A stretch of DNA of 64,000 bases. It comes from Methylophaga sp. (lineage in GTDB: Bacteria > Pseudomonadota > Gammaproteobacteria > Nitrosococcales > Methylophagaceae). Shown here in pieces: positions 14,352 through 21,704 of the stretch. Below the pieces are notes generated by a model. It saw only the letters and a list, made by a program, of their open reading frames with translations. It was not told the origin of the DNA and did not search any database. The stretch covers positions 1 to 64,000 of the forward strand of contig DRHW01000012.1 in NCBI GenBank assembly GCA_011053005.1. The letters are read 5' to 3'. The position numbers and the translations under genes are program-made. Numbering within the stretch: position 1 is the stretch's first letter; each line of letters starts with the position of its first letter.

Positions 14352-15065
14352 TTAGCACTTAGCATCAGGCGGAATACCCTTTTCTACATTGAGAAAAAGC
14401 AATACATTTCTTTTAATAACATTTTTCCATATTAAAGTAGGCAATCCCATGAAAAAATCCTTAGCTGCACCTTTGCCGCTTCGCTTCAATGTCTTAATCG
14501 CAATAGTTGGCTTAACCGGCAAGAAATAACTTTTATTATTAGCCGGCTTTCCACTTAAAAGTCTGGTCAATGCTGCTTTGGTAGCAGGCACACTATTCCA
14601 GTCGCTTCTAAATACAACACATCCATTTCTATTAATGATAAAAACAGCATTGGGATAACCACCATAACCGTTATGAGCGCTGCCATTTATGTCATCAATA
14701 AGGATGCTTCTTTTTTCCCCATCTTTATTTAAGTTTCTCGCACAGCTAATTTTTCCTTCAAGTGATTTGTGTGATGGAATATTACTTCCAGGATGTGCCT
14801 CTCTTACATATAGTACGGAGAAGCTAACATTAGGAAATAAACCAACTAAATCACTCATACCTTCTCGCCTGCCTTGAAATAATGGACAAGTGATACTTCC
14901 AAGCTCAAGCACCAGAAACTCTCCTGTAAAATCCAGTAAATTTACGACTTCACTAGCTATATTGGATAATGAAAAATTTGGGGCTTTCTTACCAACCTCC
15001 GGTCCATAAAAATTATCTAAATCATAAGTATTGCTAGAAAACTCATCGTAATTATAGTTTTTCAT
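14352..15065 (-). CDS. Thioredoxin-fold protein of the iodothyronine-deiodinase-like family (cassette gene)
   Basis: 237 residues. The redoxin fold begins at about residue 23 with VGKKAPNFSLSNIASEVVNL. The active-site strand LVLELGSITCPLFQGRREGM has a single cysteine where animal deiodinases carry selenocysteine and follow with P-x-F; SVLYVREAHPGSN matches the conserved Y-I-E/R-E-A-H motif. NRNGCVVFRSDW then closes the sheet. Bacterial homologues are thought to be peroxidase- or reductase-like, not iodinated-hormone enzymes. The C-terminal about 60 residues are basic (KTLKRSGKGAAKDFF) and unassigned. It is bracketed by attC sites on both sides (14276 and 15097), hence cassette-borne. Confidence 0.8.
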   Translation of the reverse strand: MKNYNYDEFSSNTYDLDNFYGPEVGKKAPNFSLSNIASEVVNLLDFTGEFLVLELGSITCPLFQGRREGMSDLVGLFPNVSFSVLYVREAHPGSNIPSHKSLEGKISCARNLNKDGEKRSILIDDINGSAHNGYGGYPNAVFIINRNGCVVFRSDWNSVPATKAALTRLLSGKPANNKSYFLPVKPTIAIKTLKRSGKGAAKDFFMGLPTLIWKNVIKRNVLLFLNVEKGIPPDAKC

Positions 15066-15096
15066 TATTGCTCCTCGATAGTTGGTTTAAGTTGAA

Positions 15097-15201
15097 AGCT
15101 AACGCCTGAGTTAAGCTGGGACGCGAAACGGTCTCGGCTTGAACGATTAGTTAGGAGCGTCCCAGTGAGCAAAGCGAACGAACTTGAATTTTTTGTTATG
15201 T
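15097..15201 (-). repeat. attC site, 105 bp
   Basis: Minus strand: ACATAAC box, outer arm AATTCAAGTTCGTTCGC opposite GCTCACT, long inner stem TGGGACGCTCC..GCGTCCCAGC, and a GTTAGCT box. The outer arm is nearly identical to that of the attC at 10373, suggesting a common local source. Confidence 0.75.
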
Positions 15202-15370
15202 GTTAAGTGCAATGTACACCCCGATTAATGCGACTGCTAGACTGAAAATTGATATTTGATGTCTGCGCTGTATAGCCGCCCAACCAGAGTCAGTTAATTT
15301 CGAATGATTTTCAATAGGTTGAAATGGCTGTTGAGAGTTTATAGAACCATCATCGTTAATTTGTCCAATT
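15196..15370 (-). pseudogene. Cassette gene truncated at its 5' end by a 120-bp repeat
   Basis: The frame ends at 15196 inside the attC box and reads GQINDDGSINSQQPFQPI, then GWAAIQRRHQISIFSLAVAL and IGVYIALNT, a soluble part with one C-terminal membrane helix. Going upstream it remains open to 15370, exactly where the family B repeat begins, and has no start codon. Confidence 0.65.
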
Positions 15371-15490
15371 AATCAATGGGGGTCAGTGTGAATCGATTGT
15401 TAAACAATAAGATGAAAAACCATAAAAAATATTAGAATTAATGATATGACCTATGAGATACCGATCAATCGAAACTGACCCCATTGATTT
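15371..15490. repeat. Family B repeat, copy 1 (120 bp)
   Basis: Nearly identical to 17749-17866. Ends are AATCAATGGGGGTCAGTG and AACTGACCCCATTGATTT, an inverted pair with the same GGGGTCAG core as family A. The inside is AT-rich with a TTGTTAAACAA palindrome and no coding frame. Looks like a miniature inverted-repeat element. Confidence 0.85.
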
Positions 15491-15544
15491 CATTACATTC
15501 TCTATGTATATTCAATTATTTAATCAATCCAAAAAGGATGCAGG

Positions 15545-16321
15545 ATGACCCTACTCTACAAGAACACATTCTTACATTGCGCAATTTTATCATTCGCAGC
15601 TACCACAAGTTCTATTGCTTTAGCGGCAGATTCAGATAATGACTGGGGCGGATTATACGGTGGCATAGCCATTGGCGCACTTCATGGTAAGGCAAACCCA
15701 GACACAACCACCACTGACGGTAGCTACTTCAACACCGGAAACATAAACAAACTAAATAATACCTTTCAAAAAGATGTATCTGGTTCTACAGCAACAGCAT
15801 CGGCCATTTTGGGTTATCTAAAACAAAGTGATAATTTCCTTTACGGTATTGAGGCCGACTTAACTGTCATGGGGTTCAATGAAAAAACAAGTACGACAAC
15901 CCGCTACGCATCAGGTAGCAAGTTAGAAAATACCACGGACACATCGATAAAAAGTCACTTCTCTTTGGCCTTCAGACCCACCATTGGATACAGTTTTGGC
16001 AACACCATGGTTCAATTGGGTGCTGGCCCAGTCATTAGTCGCTTTAATTATAAGTTCAGCTTTGTTGATGCCCAAGATGCAACAACCAGTTCGGATAATG
16101 ATAAAACAGCAGTCGGGGTATCCGCCGATATTGGCATCAAACATAAATTTGATAATGGTTTAATCTTGCAAGCCGATTATATTTACTCTCAGTATTCAAA
16201 CATTGCCGATAAAGACAGCTTACTCACTAACCAAGCAGGGGGAACACAAACAGATAAGTTTTCTTATGACTCCGATTTCAAATCACACAACATTCGTATT
16301 GGTCTCGTAAAATACTTTTAA
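15545..16321 (+). CDS. Outer-membrane beta-barrel (OmpA/OmpW-like porin) protein
   Basis: 258 residues. Signal peptide ends at SSIALA/ADSDNDW (about residue 28). The mature protein starts with NDWGGLYGGIAIGALHG, the typical first strand of small 8-stranded barrels, and shows alternating hydrophobic strands such as FLYGIEADLTVMGF, FRPTIGYSFGNTMVQLGAGP and ADIGIKHKFDNGLILQADYI. It ends in IRIGLVKYF with the terminal phenylalanine required for BAM-dependent insertion. A ribosome binding site AGGATGCAGG precedes the ATG. It lies on the plus strand between repeats and is not cassette-like; ligand unknown. Confidence 0.85.
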   Translation: MTLLYKNTFLHCAILSFAATTSSIALAADSDNDWGGLYGGIAIGALHGKANPDTTTTDGSYFNTGNINKLNNTFQKDVSGSTATASAILGYLKQSDNFLYGIEADLTVMGFNEKTSTTTRYASGSKLENTTDTSIKSHFSLAFRPTIGYSFGNTMVQLGAGPVISRFNYKFSFVDAQDATTSSDNDKTAVGVSADIGIKHKFDNGLILQADYIYSQYSNIADKDSLLTNQAGGTQTDKFSYDSDFKSHNIRIGLVKYF

Positions 16322-16353
16322 GAGATAACAGATCAGATAAGTCTGACGAGGGA

Positions 16354-16380
16354 TTCAATGGGGTCAGACTCTGACCCCAA
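16354..16380. repeat. Solo REP palindrome
   Basis: TCAATGGGGTCAGA directly followed by CTCTGACCCCAATT forms a near-perfect palindrome with the core shared by families A and B. It lies 33 bases after the barrel gene and might also terminate transcription or protect the mRNA end. Confidence 0.7.
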
Positions 16381-16447
16381 TTATCGAAACGCTCTCTACT
16401 CAATACAATACCAACGCTTTATTGGTTGCTGCCCTTATTAACCATTG

Positions 16448-17239
16448 AAAAAGGGGACAGATTTATTTTTCTACTCATTTCACTCGCTCCTTTCTGGGTC
16501 TACCTTGACCTCGTTGTTCAATTCGAACGCCTAAACGGCTTTCCACTTCATCAATAAACCGGGCAGAGCCAGTTAATTGGTTACGTTGTAATGCACGTTG
16601 AATCAGTTGATTTTCGTGTTCACTGCCTACGTCATTTACATAATTCACATAGCGTTGTTCTCGTTCTGCTTTTTCACTCGCTAAACTCAAATAAACCGGA
16701 TCGTCATCAATCCATTTGTTTTCAGTCAATCCTGCATGTTGAGAATAACTTGACCATTCATAATCTGATACAGATTTCACCATGACTGCTTTGACGGGGT
16801 TACGCTCCACATATCGAAGACAGGATAATAAATATGCATTTGTTTCGATGGGACTTGATTTATAACGCCCTTCCCATAAACTCCCACTTCGATTTTCTTG
16901 ATGATTGACGTAATGTGTTTGTCTGCCTGCCAATCGTTTCATGAGCTTTGCTAGGTTTTCAGGTTCATTATTCGGGTTTAAAATAAGGTGTACATGATTC
17001 GTCATCAGACAATATCCATATACACTGACGTCCAATTCTCGTTTCCATTCCTGTAATGTGTCGAGGTGAAAGGTAATCGGCTTTTTCGCCAAAGACTATC
17101 TGACGATTATGTCCTCGCTGCACTATATGATGAGGTGTGTTCTCTAATATAATTCTTGCCTGCCTTGGCATTTTTATTATCCTTGTTTATTAAATTGAAT
17201 CGACTTATCTAGTTAAAATTAACCTGTCCCCTTTTTTCC
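16448..17239 (-). mobile_element. REP-associated tyrosine transposase (RAYT) unit with inverted ends
   Basis: The broken transposase gene lies between AAAAAGGGGACAGATTTATT on the left and AATTAACCTGTCCCCTTTTT on the right, inverted copies of one end sequence. The core GGGGACAG differs by one base from the GGGGTCAG of families A and B. The right end abuts a half attC. Confidence 0.75.
16475..17171 (-). pseudogene. REP-associated Y1 transposase (TnpA_REP), frameshifted
   Basis: The N-terminal part starts at 17171 with MPRQARIILENTPHHIVQRG, the HxxQRGHNRQ family signature. After about 33 residues, near 17075, the frame must shift to continue as FHLDTLQEWKRELDVSVYGY. The second part carries YCLMTNHVHLIL (the HUH-type metal motif NHVHL), RSGSLWEGRYKSS, and the catalytic tyrosine region LLSCLRYVERNPVKA. 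The C terminus ends in RGQGRPRKERVK. An intact RAYT would nick single-stranded REP hairpins and move them. This copy is inactive unless the shift is programmed, which nothing suggests. Confidence 0.9.
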
Positions 17240-17296
17240 TGTAGTGGAGGCGAAACCGCAACGAAAAAGCTGTCGCTGTGCTTGGCCCTGTTAGCA
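17240..17296 (-). repeat. Half attC site
   Basis: Minus strand: GTGCTAAC box after the 74-aa gene, AGGGCCAAGCACAGCGACAG arm and a following GCGGTTTCGCC; the GTTRRRY half is missing where the RAYT element begins. Confidence 0.5.
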
Positions 17297-17309
17297 CTTA
17301 ACACCGAAT

Positions 17310-17534
17310 TCAAAAGTCTCTATCGCCTACATATGGAATGACACTCCATTCCTCATCTTTATTTTTACGTGAATAGATCTCTCGGTCAGTACCTTCTGAA
17401 TTTGGGATGCTGATGCATTGCTCTGCATCATCGTCACTGCATATCACTGGCTGATGCTGGGCTGATGCTTCTGCATATTTTTTAGCCTTAGCGTTTTCCC
17501 AGATTTCGTTTATTTCTTCTTGAGTGTGCTTCAT
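17310..17534 (-). CDS. Hypothetical acidic cassette protein (74 aa)
   Basis: 74 residues, soluble and acidic, starting MKHTQEEINEIWENAKAKKY with a helical N terminus, and containing DDDAEQCISIPNSEG and a C-terminal EWSVIPYVGDRDF. No family recognised. A complete attC (17552-17623) lies about 17 bases upstream of the start and a half attC lies just beyond the stop, so this is a simple one-gene cassette. Confidence 0.6.
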   Translation of the reverse strand: MKHTQEEINEIWENAKAKKYAEASAQHQPVICSDDDAEQCISIPNSEGTDREIYSRKNKDEEWSVIPYVGDRDF

Positions 17535-17551
17535 TGTTGTAGCCCCTTGAG

Positions 17552-17623
17552 TGCTAACGCCCGCATTTGCGGCTGGTTTGTAGCGCAGCGGAAAACCAGT
17601 CCGACAACATGCGCTTGTTATGT
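17552..17623 (-). repeat. attC site, 72 bp
   Basis: Minus strand: ACATAAC box, AAGCGCATGTTGTCGGACTG arm, inner stem CTGGTTTTCCGCTGCGCTAC..AACCAG, partner GCAAATGCGGGC and GTTAGCA box. Confidence 0.8.
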
Positions 17624-17627
17624 TTTG

Positions 17628-17748
17628 CTACAGCCATTCTTCAAACTCATGTATACGAAACTCACGCTCTTTAAGAGATTTTTCGTATTCCGATACGTCT
17701 TTTAGCAGTTGCTCAATTACAGTTGCATTGTCGTACCATAGATCATTG
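17628..17748 (-). pseudogene. Second cassette gene truncated at its 5' end by a family B repeat
   Basis: The frame ends at 17628 next to the attC box and encodes DLWYDNATVIEQLLKDVSEY, EKSLKEREFRIHEFEEWL, a coiled-coil-like helix. Upstream it remains open up to the family B repeat at 17749 and lacks a start codon. Confidence 0.55.
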
Positions 17749-17866
17749 AATCAATGGGGTCAGTGTGAATCGATTGTTAAACAATAAGATGAAAACCCAT
17801 AAAAAATATTAAAATCAATGATATGACCTATAAGATACCGATCAATCGAAACTGACCCCATTGATT
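17749..17866. repeat. Family B repeat, copy 2 (118 bp)
   Basis: Matches 15371-15490 almost throughout, with only a few substitutions and a one-base length difference at the first end. Same inverted GGGGTCAGTG/AACTGACCCC ends. Confidence 0.85.
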
Positions 17867-17869
17867 CTT

Positions 17870-17920
17870 CATTCGATTAAGTATTAATAAAAATGGTCCG
17901 ACTGAAAGAATTTGTTAGGC
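17870..17920 (-). repeat. Half attC site
   Basis: Minus strand: perfect GCCTAAC box overlapping the stop of the 138-aa gene, then AAATTCTTTCAGTCGGACC. The remaining half is absent where the family B repeat lies. Confidence 0.6.
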
Positions 17921-18331
17921 ATGCTTTCCAATGCTTAGTTGAGGCACATCAACCGGTGCAATCCCAACATTTATAGCATCGATTCTAAAAAGCATCGGAA
18001 CTACATTGGTATTGGTGAACATTGTTTTGTCCCGTCCCCAGTGTACAGAATATATTTTTGTTCCAGCATCAAGCCAAATATCTGATTTTGGCTCTCCTTT
18101 CCCAGTAAATAGCATAATCCAATCACCTTTATTTACAACTCCGTTACCAAACCAAAATAAATTATCTTGGAACGGCGTGGCAGATTGGTTGACTCCTGCA
18201 TATCCAACCATAATTCCATACTGGCCTAAATTTATTGTTTCATTCACCAAAATTACAATGCGCTCCTGGTTTGGTTTTCCTCTTTCTTCAACAGGATAAA
18301 GAAAAAGCTCAGGAATATTCGACACAATCAT
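17915..18331 (-). CDS. Hypothetical beta-rich protein (138 aa), second gene of a two-gene cassette
   Basis: 138 residues, no signal peptide. The sequence is mainly short beta strands: RIVILVNETINLGQYGIMVG, NLFWFGNGVVNKGDWIMLFT and a C-terminal MLFRIDAINVGIAPVDVPQL. No family recognised. Its ATG overlaps the TGA of the upstream 171-aa gene by four bases, so the two are translationally coupled and may form a functional pair. The stop falls inside a half attC. Confidence 0.65.
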   Translation of the reverse strand: MIVSNIPELFLYPVEERGKPNQERIVILVNETINLGQYGIMVGYAGVNQSATPFQDNLFWFGNGVVNKGDWIMLFTGKGEPKSDIWLDAGTKIYSVHWGRDKTMFTNTNVVPMLFRIDAINVGIAPVDVPQLSIGKHA

Positions 18332-18843
18332 TGGTCACCTCTACGTGGGGCTATAAACCAGCTCAGGAATAACAAAATTGTGCCTAATATCATCACGGGA
18401 ATACCGTATGTTGCCATGTCATTTTGGAAAAACTCTATGCACGCACCTATAAGCGTCGTGCCTGCAAAAATCCCAAAATTTGAGAAATGTCTGTTTGAAC
18501 GAAATGATGCTATCCGCTCATTAAGCACAGCATTTCTTGACGAGATATCAGCCTTCTCATCCCGCAAGATATCTATCTGCTGCCTTAAGCGTGTCGTATC
18601 ATCTTGGGATCGGCTAAGCTCTCCCGCGAAATGCGATGTAGTTGCCACTAACATTTTTGAAGTCGCCTCGCTCCCAAATACTCGGTTATTCGCCGCAGCA
18701 AGACCTTCAATTGCATTAACCATAGGAAACCGTGAAAGCTGACTAGGCTCCATAAGTTCCGTAGGTATATCGTTACTACCCTGTATCTGCTGACCATCAG
18801 CGCCAGTATCAGATGGCGTTGGAATATCTGGGATTTCAACCAT
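18328..18843 (-). CDS. Coiled-coil membrane protein (171 aa), first gene of a two-gene cassette
   Basis: 171 residues. The N-terminal 40 residues are polar and proline-rich. Residues about 70-115 form a coiled coil (LSRSQDDTTRLRQQIDILRD, then EKADISSRNAVLNERIASF). Two hydrophobic segments follow: FSNFGIFAGTTLIGACIEFF and YGIPVMILGTILLFLSWFIA, then a basic RRGDQ tail. Probably an inner-membrane protein with a long cytoplasmic coiled coil. It is the first gene after the attI-like site and its stop overlaps the next start, suggesting a partner relation with the 138-aa protein. Confidence 0.65.
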   Translation of the reverse strand: MVEIPDIPTPSDTGADGQQIQGSNDIPTELMEPSQLSRFPMVNAIEGLAAANNRVFGSEATSKMLVATTSHFAGELSRSQDDTTRLRQQIDILRDEKADISSRNAVLNERIASFRSNRHFSNFGIFAGTTLIGACIEFFQNDMATYGIPVMILGTILLFLSWFIAPRRGDQ

Positions 18844-18862
18844 AATTTGATTCTCAAATTTT

Positions 18863-19049
18863 GCCTAACTTGTTTATTAAGAGGAATAATAATTCCCTGT
18901 AATTTCTATACATATACGGACTAAAATTCCTAGTAAGTGCATATTAAAGTAAACAAAGGGAGTTATTAGCCAACTCTTTTGGACGGTCCTATCCTAACCG
19001 ATTCGAGTTATCTATATGAAATAAATAATCGTATTCATTCAATTAAATA
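18863..19049 (-). other. attI-like site and leader of the cassette array
   Basis: Directly after the nasA stop on the minus strand lies about 185 bases of AT-rich leader ending in AATAAACAAGTTAGGC, close to the AAACAAAGTTAGGC end of known attI sites, 20 bases before the first cassette start. It contains GGAATTATTATTCC and TTAGTCCGTATATGTATAGA, both shared with the second copy at 12082. Transcripts from the nas operon would read into the array. No integrase gene lies here, though in known integrons intI adjoins attI. Confidence 0.65.
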
Positions 19050-21704
19050 TTATTCAAACAACTTCTTAATTTCAGGAATACACGATCCACAGTTAGTGCC
19101 TGCTTTATGTTGCTTGCCAATGTCTTCAACTGATTTTGCTGCACCACATGTGATCGCATCTTTGATTGTGTTTTCACCCACGCCAAAACAAGCACAGACT
19201 AAAGCGCCAACATCAGGTTGATCGGCACCCGGTTTACCTGCGAGTAAGTTCGAGCGAGCTTCCTCACTTAAAGGTGATTCGGCGAATAAATTACTCAACC
19301 ATGTACGTGTTGGTAATTCGTGATTCGGTGCAATAAACACTACGGCAGCTAATTGATTATTTTTGATGATGCCTGCACGAAAACGCTGGGCTTTTACATC
19401 GACAAATTCTAGCCAGTCGCCCTCTTCAACTTGATCGGCTAATTGTTGTTTTGTCCAAGCTGAATAATCAATAATTGAATATTCTCCAGCTAATTCATAA
19501 CGCCAGAATTGTTCGCCTTTCACGCTCACACAATAATCATCATTACTGAGTTTCAAGCGTGTTCTCGATAAAATAAAACCATGCCAAACAGCTTGATATG
19601 GACTAATTTTAACAGGTGTATGTTTTGATTCTGGCTGACCAGAAATAGGATCAACAACAGGATTAACGACCGCGTCAACCCGCGATAATGTCGAGTTTTG
19701 TTGTGTCCAATGCATTGGTACAAAAATATTGCCAACACGTTGATTGTCGGTAATTTGTACGCGAGCCAACATCGTTCCCCATCGGCTTTCTATCTTGGCT
19801 AAATCATGATCTTTCACCGACCATTTTTCGGCATCAACTGGGTTGATATCAACAAAAGGTTCAGCAATATGACCATTCAATTTTGCACTACGAGCGGTAC
19901 GTGTCATCGTATGCCATTGGTCACGAATGCGACCAGTATTTAATACTAATGGATATTCGACACTTGTCGGATTAACCGGCGCACGTGGCGTAATAGCAAT
20001 AAATTGTGCTTTGCCATTGGCGGTGAAGAATTTATTGTCGGTAAATAATCGTGCAGTACCTTGTGGATTTTTGGCATTTACAGGCCATTGAATTGGCTGT
20101 AATTCATCATATTGTTGATCGGTTAAATTGGCTAAACCACTAATATCAAAATCACGTTTGCCACTATTTTCAAAACCCGATAAGGCGGCATGTTCACGAA
20201 AAATATCGGCATTTGATTGATAATTAAAGTGTTGCTCAAAGCCTAAACGCTTTGCCACTTGGCTCATTATCCACCAATCTTCTTTTGCTAAACCTGGCGT
20301 TGGCAATACATTGCGTTGTCTTGAAATTCGACGTTCAGAGTTAGTGACGGTGCCACATTTTTCACCCCATGCGAGTGCTGGTAATACTATTTTGGCACAG
20401 GCCGTAGTATCAGTAAATTGTTCACAATCTGACACTACAACTAATTCACAAGCTTGTAATGCAGCGCGAACTTTATCAGCATCAGGCATAGTGACAACGG
20501 GATTAGTTGCCATGATCCAAATCGCTTTAATTTTGCCACTTGCTACGTTATCAAACATATCAACCGCTTTTGAACCCGCCGTTGTTGTTAAGTTATCTGT
20601 TTGCCAAAAACGTGACAATAAATCACGGTGGTTTTCATTATCAATATCCATGTGTGCAGCGAGTTGGTTCGATAAACCGCCGACTTCTCGCCCGCCCATC
20701 GCATTGGGTTGACCCGTAATTGAAAATGGCCCCATCGCAGGTTTACCAATACTGCCCGCCGCTAAATGACAGTTGATAATACTGTTTGATTTATCGGTAC
20801 CCGAAGAGGATTGATTTACGCCTTGTGAATATAAAGTAATGACTTTTTTAGTGGCGGCAAATAGTTCAAAAAAGTGTTGAACATCTTGCTTATCTAAGCC
20901 GCATGTATGGGCAACGTGATCAATATTGATACTTGATTCTTCTGCTGACATTAAGGCATCAGCAAAACCATCGGTATGTTTATCAACAAACTTCCAATCA
21001 ATTTTATTGTTTTCATGTAAATAACTTAATAAACCATTAAACAATGCTGCATCAGAACCTGATTTTAGCGGTAAATGTAAATCAGCAATCTCACAAGTCG
21101 CTGTTTTACGAGGATCAATCACCACAATTTTTAAATTAGGATTATCTTGTTTGGCTTGCGTAATACGTTGAAAAACAACAGGATGGCACCACGCAGTATT
21201 AGAGCCTTCGAGAACAATAAGATCGGCAAGTTCTAAGTCTTCATAGTTGCATGGCACAGAATCACTACCAAAAGCACGTTTATAACCCGCAACGGCAGAT
21301 GACATACATAAGCGTGAGTTCGTATCGATATTGCCACTACCAATAAAGCCTTTCATCAACTTATTGGCAACGTAATAATCTTCAGTTAATAATTGGCCTG
21401 AGACATAAAAGGCGACGGCATCAGGGCCATGTTCTTTGATTATTTTTCTAAAGCCATCAGCTACCGTATCTAACGTGGTATCCCATGATGTTTGTTCACC
21501 ATTGATTAAGGGATGAAGCAGACGACCATCAAGATCAACGGTATCTGCTAATGCTGAACCTTTTGAACATAAACGGCCTAAATTTGCTGGATGCGATTTG
21601 TCGCCTTTAACGGACAAAATACCTTGCTCATCTTTCGTCGCTAATACCCCGCAACCGACGCCACAATAAGGACACGTAGTTGAAGTGGTGACTGCATTAA
21701 TCAT
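19050..21704 (-). CDS. nasA: Assimilatory nitrate reductase catalytic subunit with C-terminal BFD domain
   Basis: 884 residues. It reduces nitrate to nitrite in the cytoplasm with a bis-MGD molybdenum cofactor. The N-terminal [4Fe-4S] ligands are C11, C14, C18 (CPYCGVGC) and C46 (RLCSKG). The molybdopterin core follows with NSRLCMSSAVAGYKRAFGSD, where the cysteine is the likely molybdenum ligand, and GPFSITGQPNAMGGREVGGL. The C-terminal 55 residues form a BFD-type [2Fe-2S] domain with CACFGVG, ITCGAAKS and CGSC, receiving electrons. It overlaps the upstream FAD oxidoreductase by 4 bases, last gene of the nir-nas operon. Its 3' end has been copied twice into the accessory region. Confidence 0.97.
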   Translation of the reverse strand: MINAVTTSTTCPYCGVGCGVLATKDEQGILSVKGDKSHPANLGRLCSKGSALADTVDLDGRLLHPLINGEQTSWDTTLDTVADGFRKIIKEHGPDAVAFYVSGQLLTEDYYVANKLMKGFIGSGNIDTNSRLCMSSAVAGYKRAFGSDSVPCNYEDLELADLIVLEGSNTAWCHPVVFQRITQAKQDNPNLKIVVIDPRKTATCEIADLHLPLKSGSDAALFNGLLSYLHENNKIDWKFVDKHTDGFADALMSAEESSINIDHVAHTCGLDKQDVQHFFELFAATKKVITLYSQGVNQSSSGTDKSNSIINCHLAAGSIGKPAMGPFSITGQPNAMGGREVGGLSNQLAAHMDIDNENHRDLLSRFWQTDNLTTTAGSKAVDMFDNVASGKIKAIWIMATNPVVTMPDADKVRAALQACELVVVSDCEQFTDTTACAKIVLPALAWGEKCGTVTNSERRISRQRNVLPTPGLAKEDWWIMSQVAKRLGFEQHFNYQSNADIFREHAALSGFENSGKRDFDISGLANLTDQQYDELQPIQWPVNAKNPQGTARLFTDNKFFTANGKAQFIAITPRAPVNPTSVEYPLVLNTGRIRDQWHTMTRTARSAKLNGHIAEPFVDINPVDAEKWSVKDHDLAKIESRWGTMLARVQITDNQRVGNIFVPMHWTQQNSTLSRVDAVVNPVVDPISGQPESKHTPVKISPYQAVWHGFILSRTRLKLSNDDYCVSVKGEQFWRYELAGEYSIIDYSAWTKQQLADQVEEGDWLEFVDVKAQRFRAGIIKNNQLAAVVFIAPNHELPTRTWLSNLFAESPLSEEARSNLLAGKPGADQPDVGALVCACFGVGENTIKDAITCGAAKSVEDIGKQHKAGTNCGSCIPEIKKLFE

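Larger units (their letters stand above)
985..18869 (-). mobile_element. Integron-type gene cassette array without integrase, disrupted by repeats
   Basis: Most minus-strand genes here are short, promoterless-looking and separated by sites with attC architecture: an RYYYAAC-like box just after the stop codon, an imperfect inverted repeat, and a GTTRRRY-like box just before the next start. Eight complete sites (2144, 3017, 10373, 10965, 11494, 14276, 15097, 17552) and five half sites are visible. The 60-bp site at 11494-11553 is a textbook example. Plus-strand and non-cassette genes (about 5996-8852, 13019-13640, 15545-16321) interrupt the array. No intI lies in the window, so it fits a cluster of attC sites lacking an integrase, or the distal part of an array whose integrase is elsewhere. 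Confidence 0.8.

Noticed and set aside
12288-19570. Nested genomic islands integrated at the 3' end of nasA by a tyrosine recombinase
   Set aside because: The copied tails (about 315 and 530 bases) are much longer than normal att duplications and no phage-type integrase is present; duplication of an array leader fits better, though I cannot exclude it.
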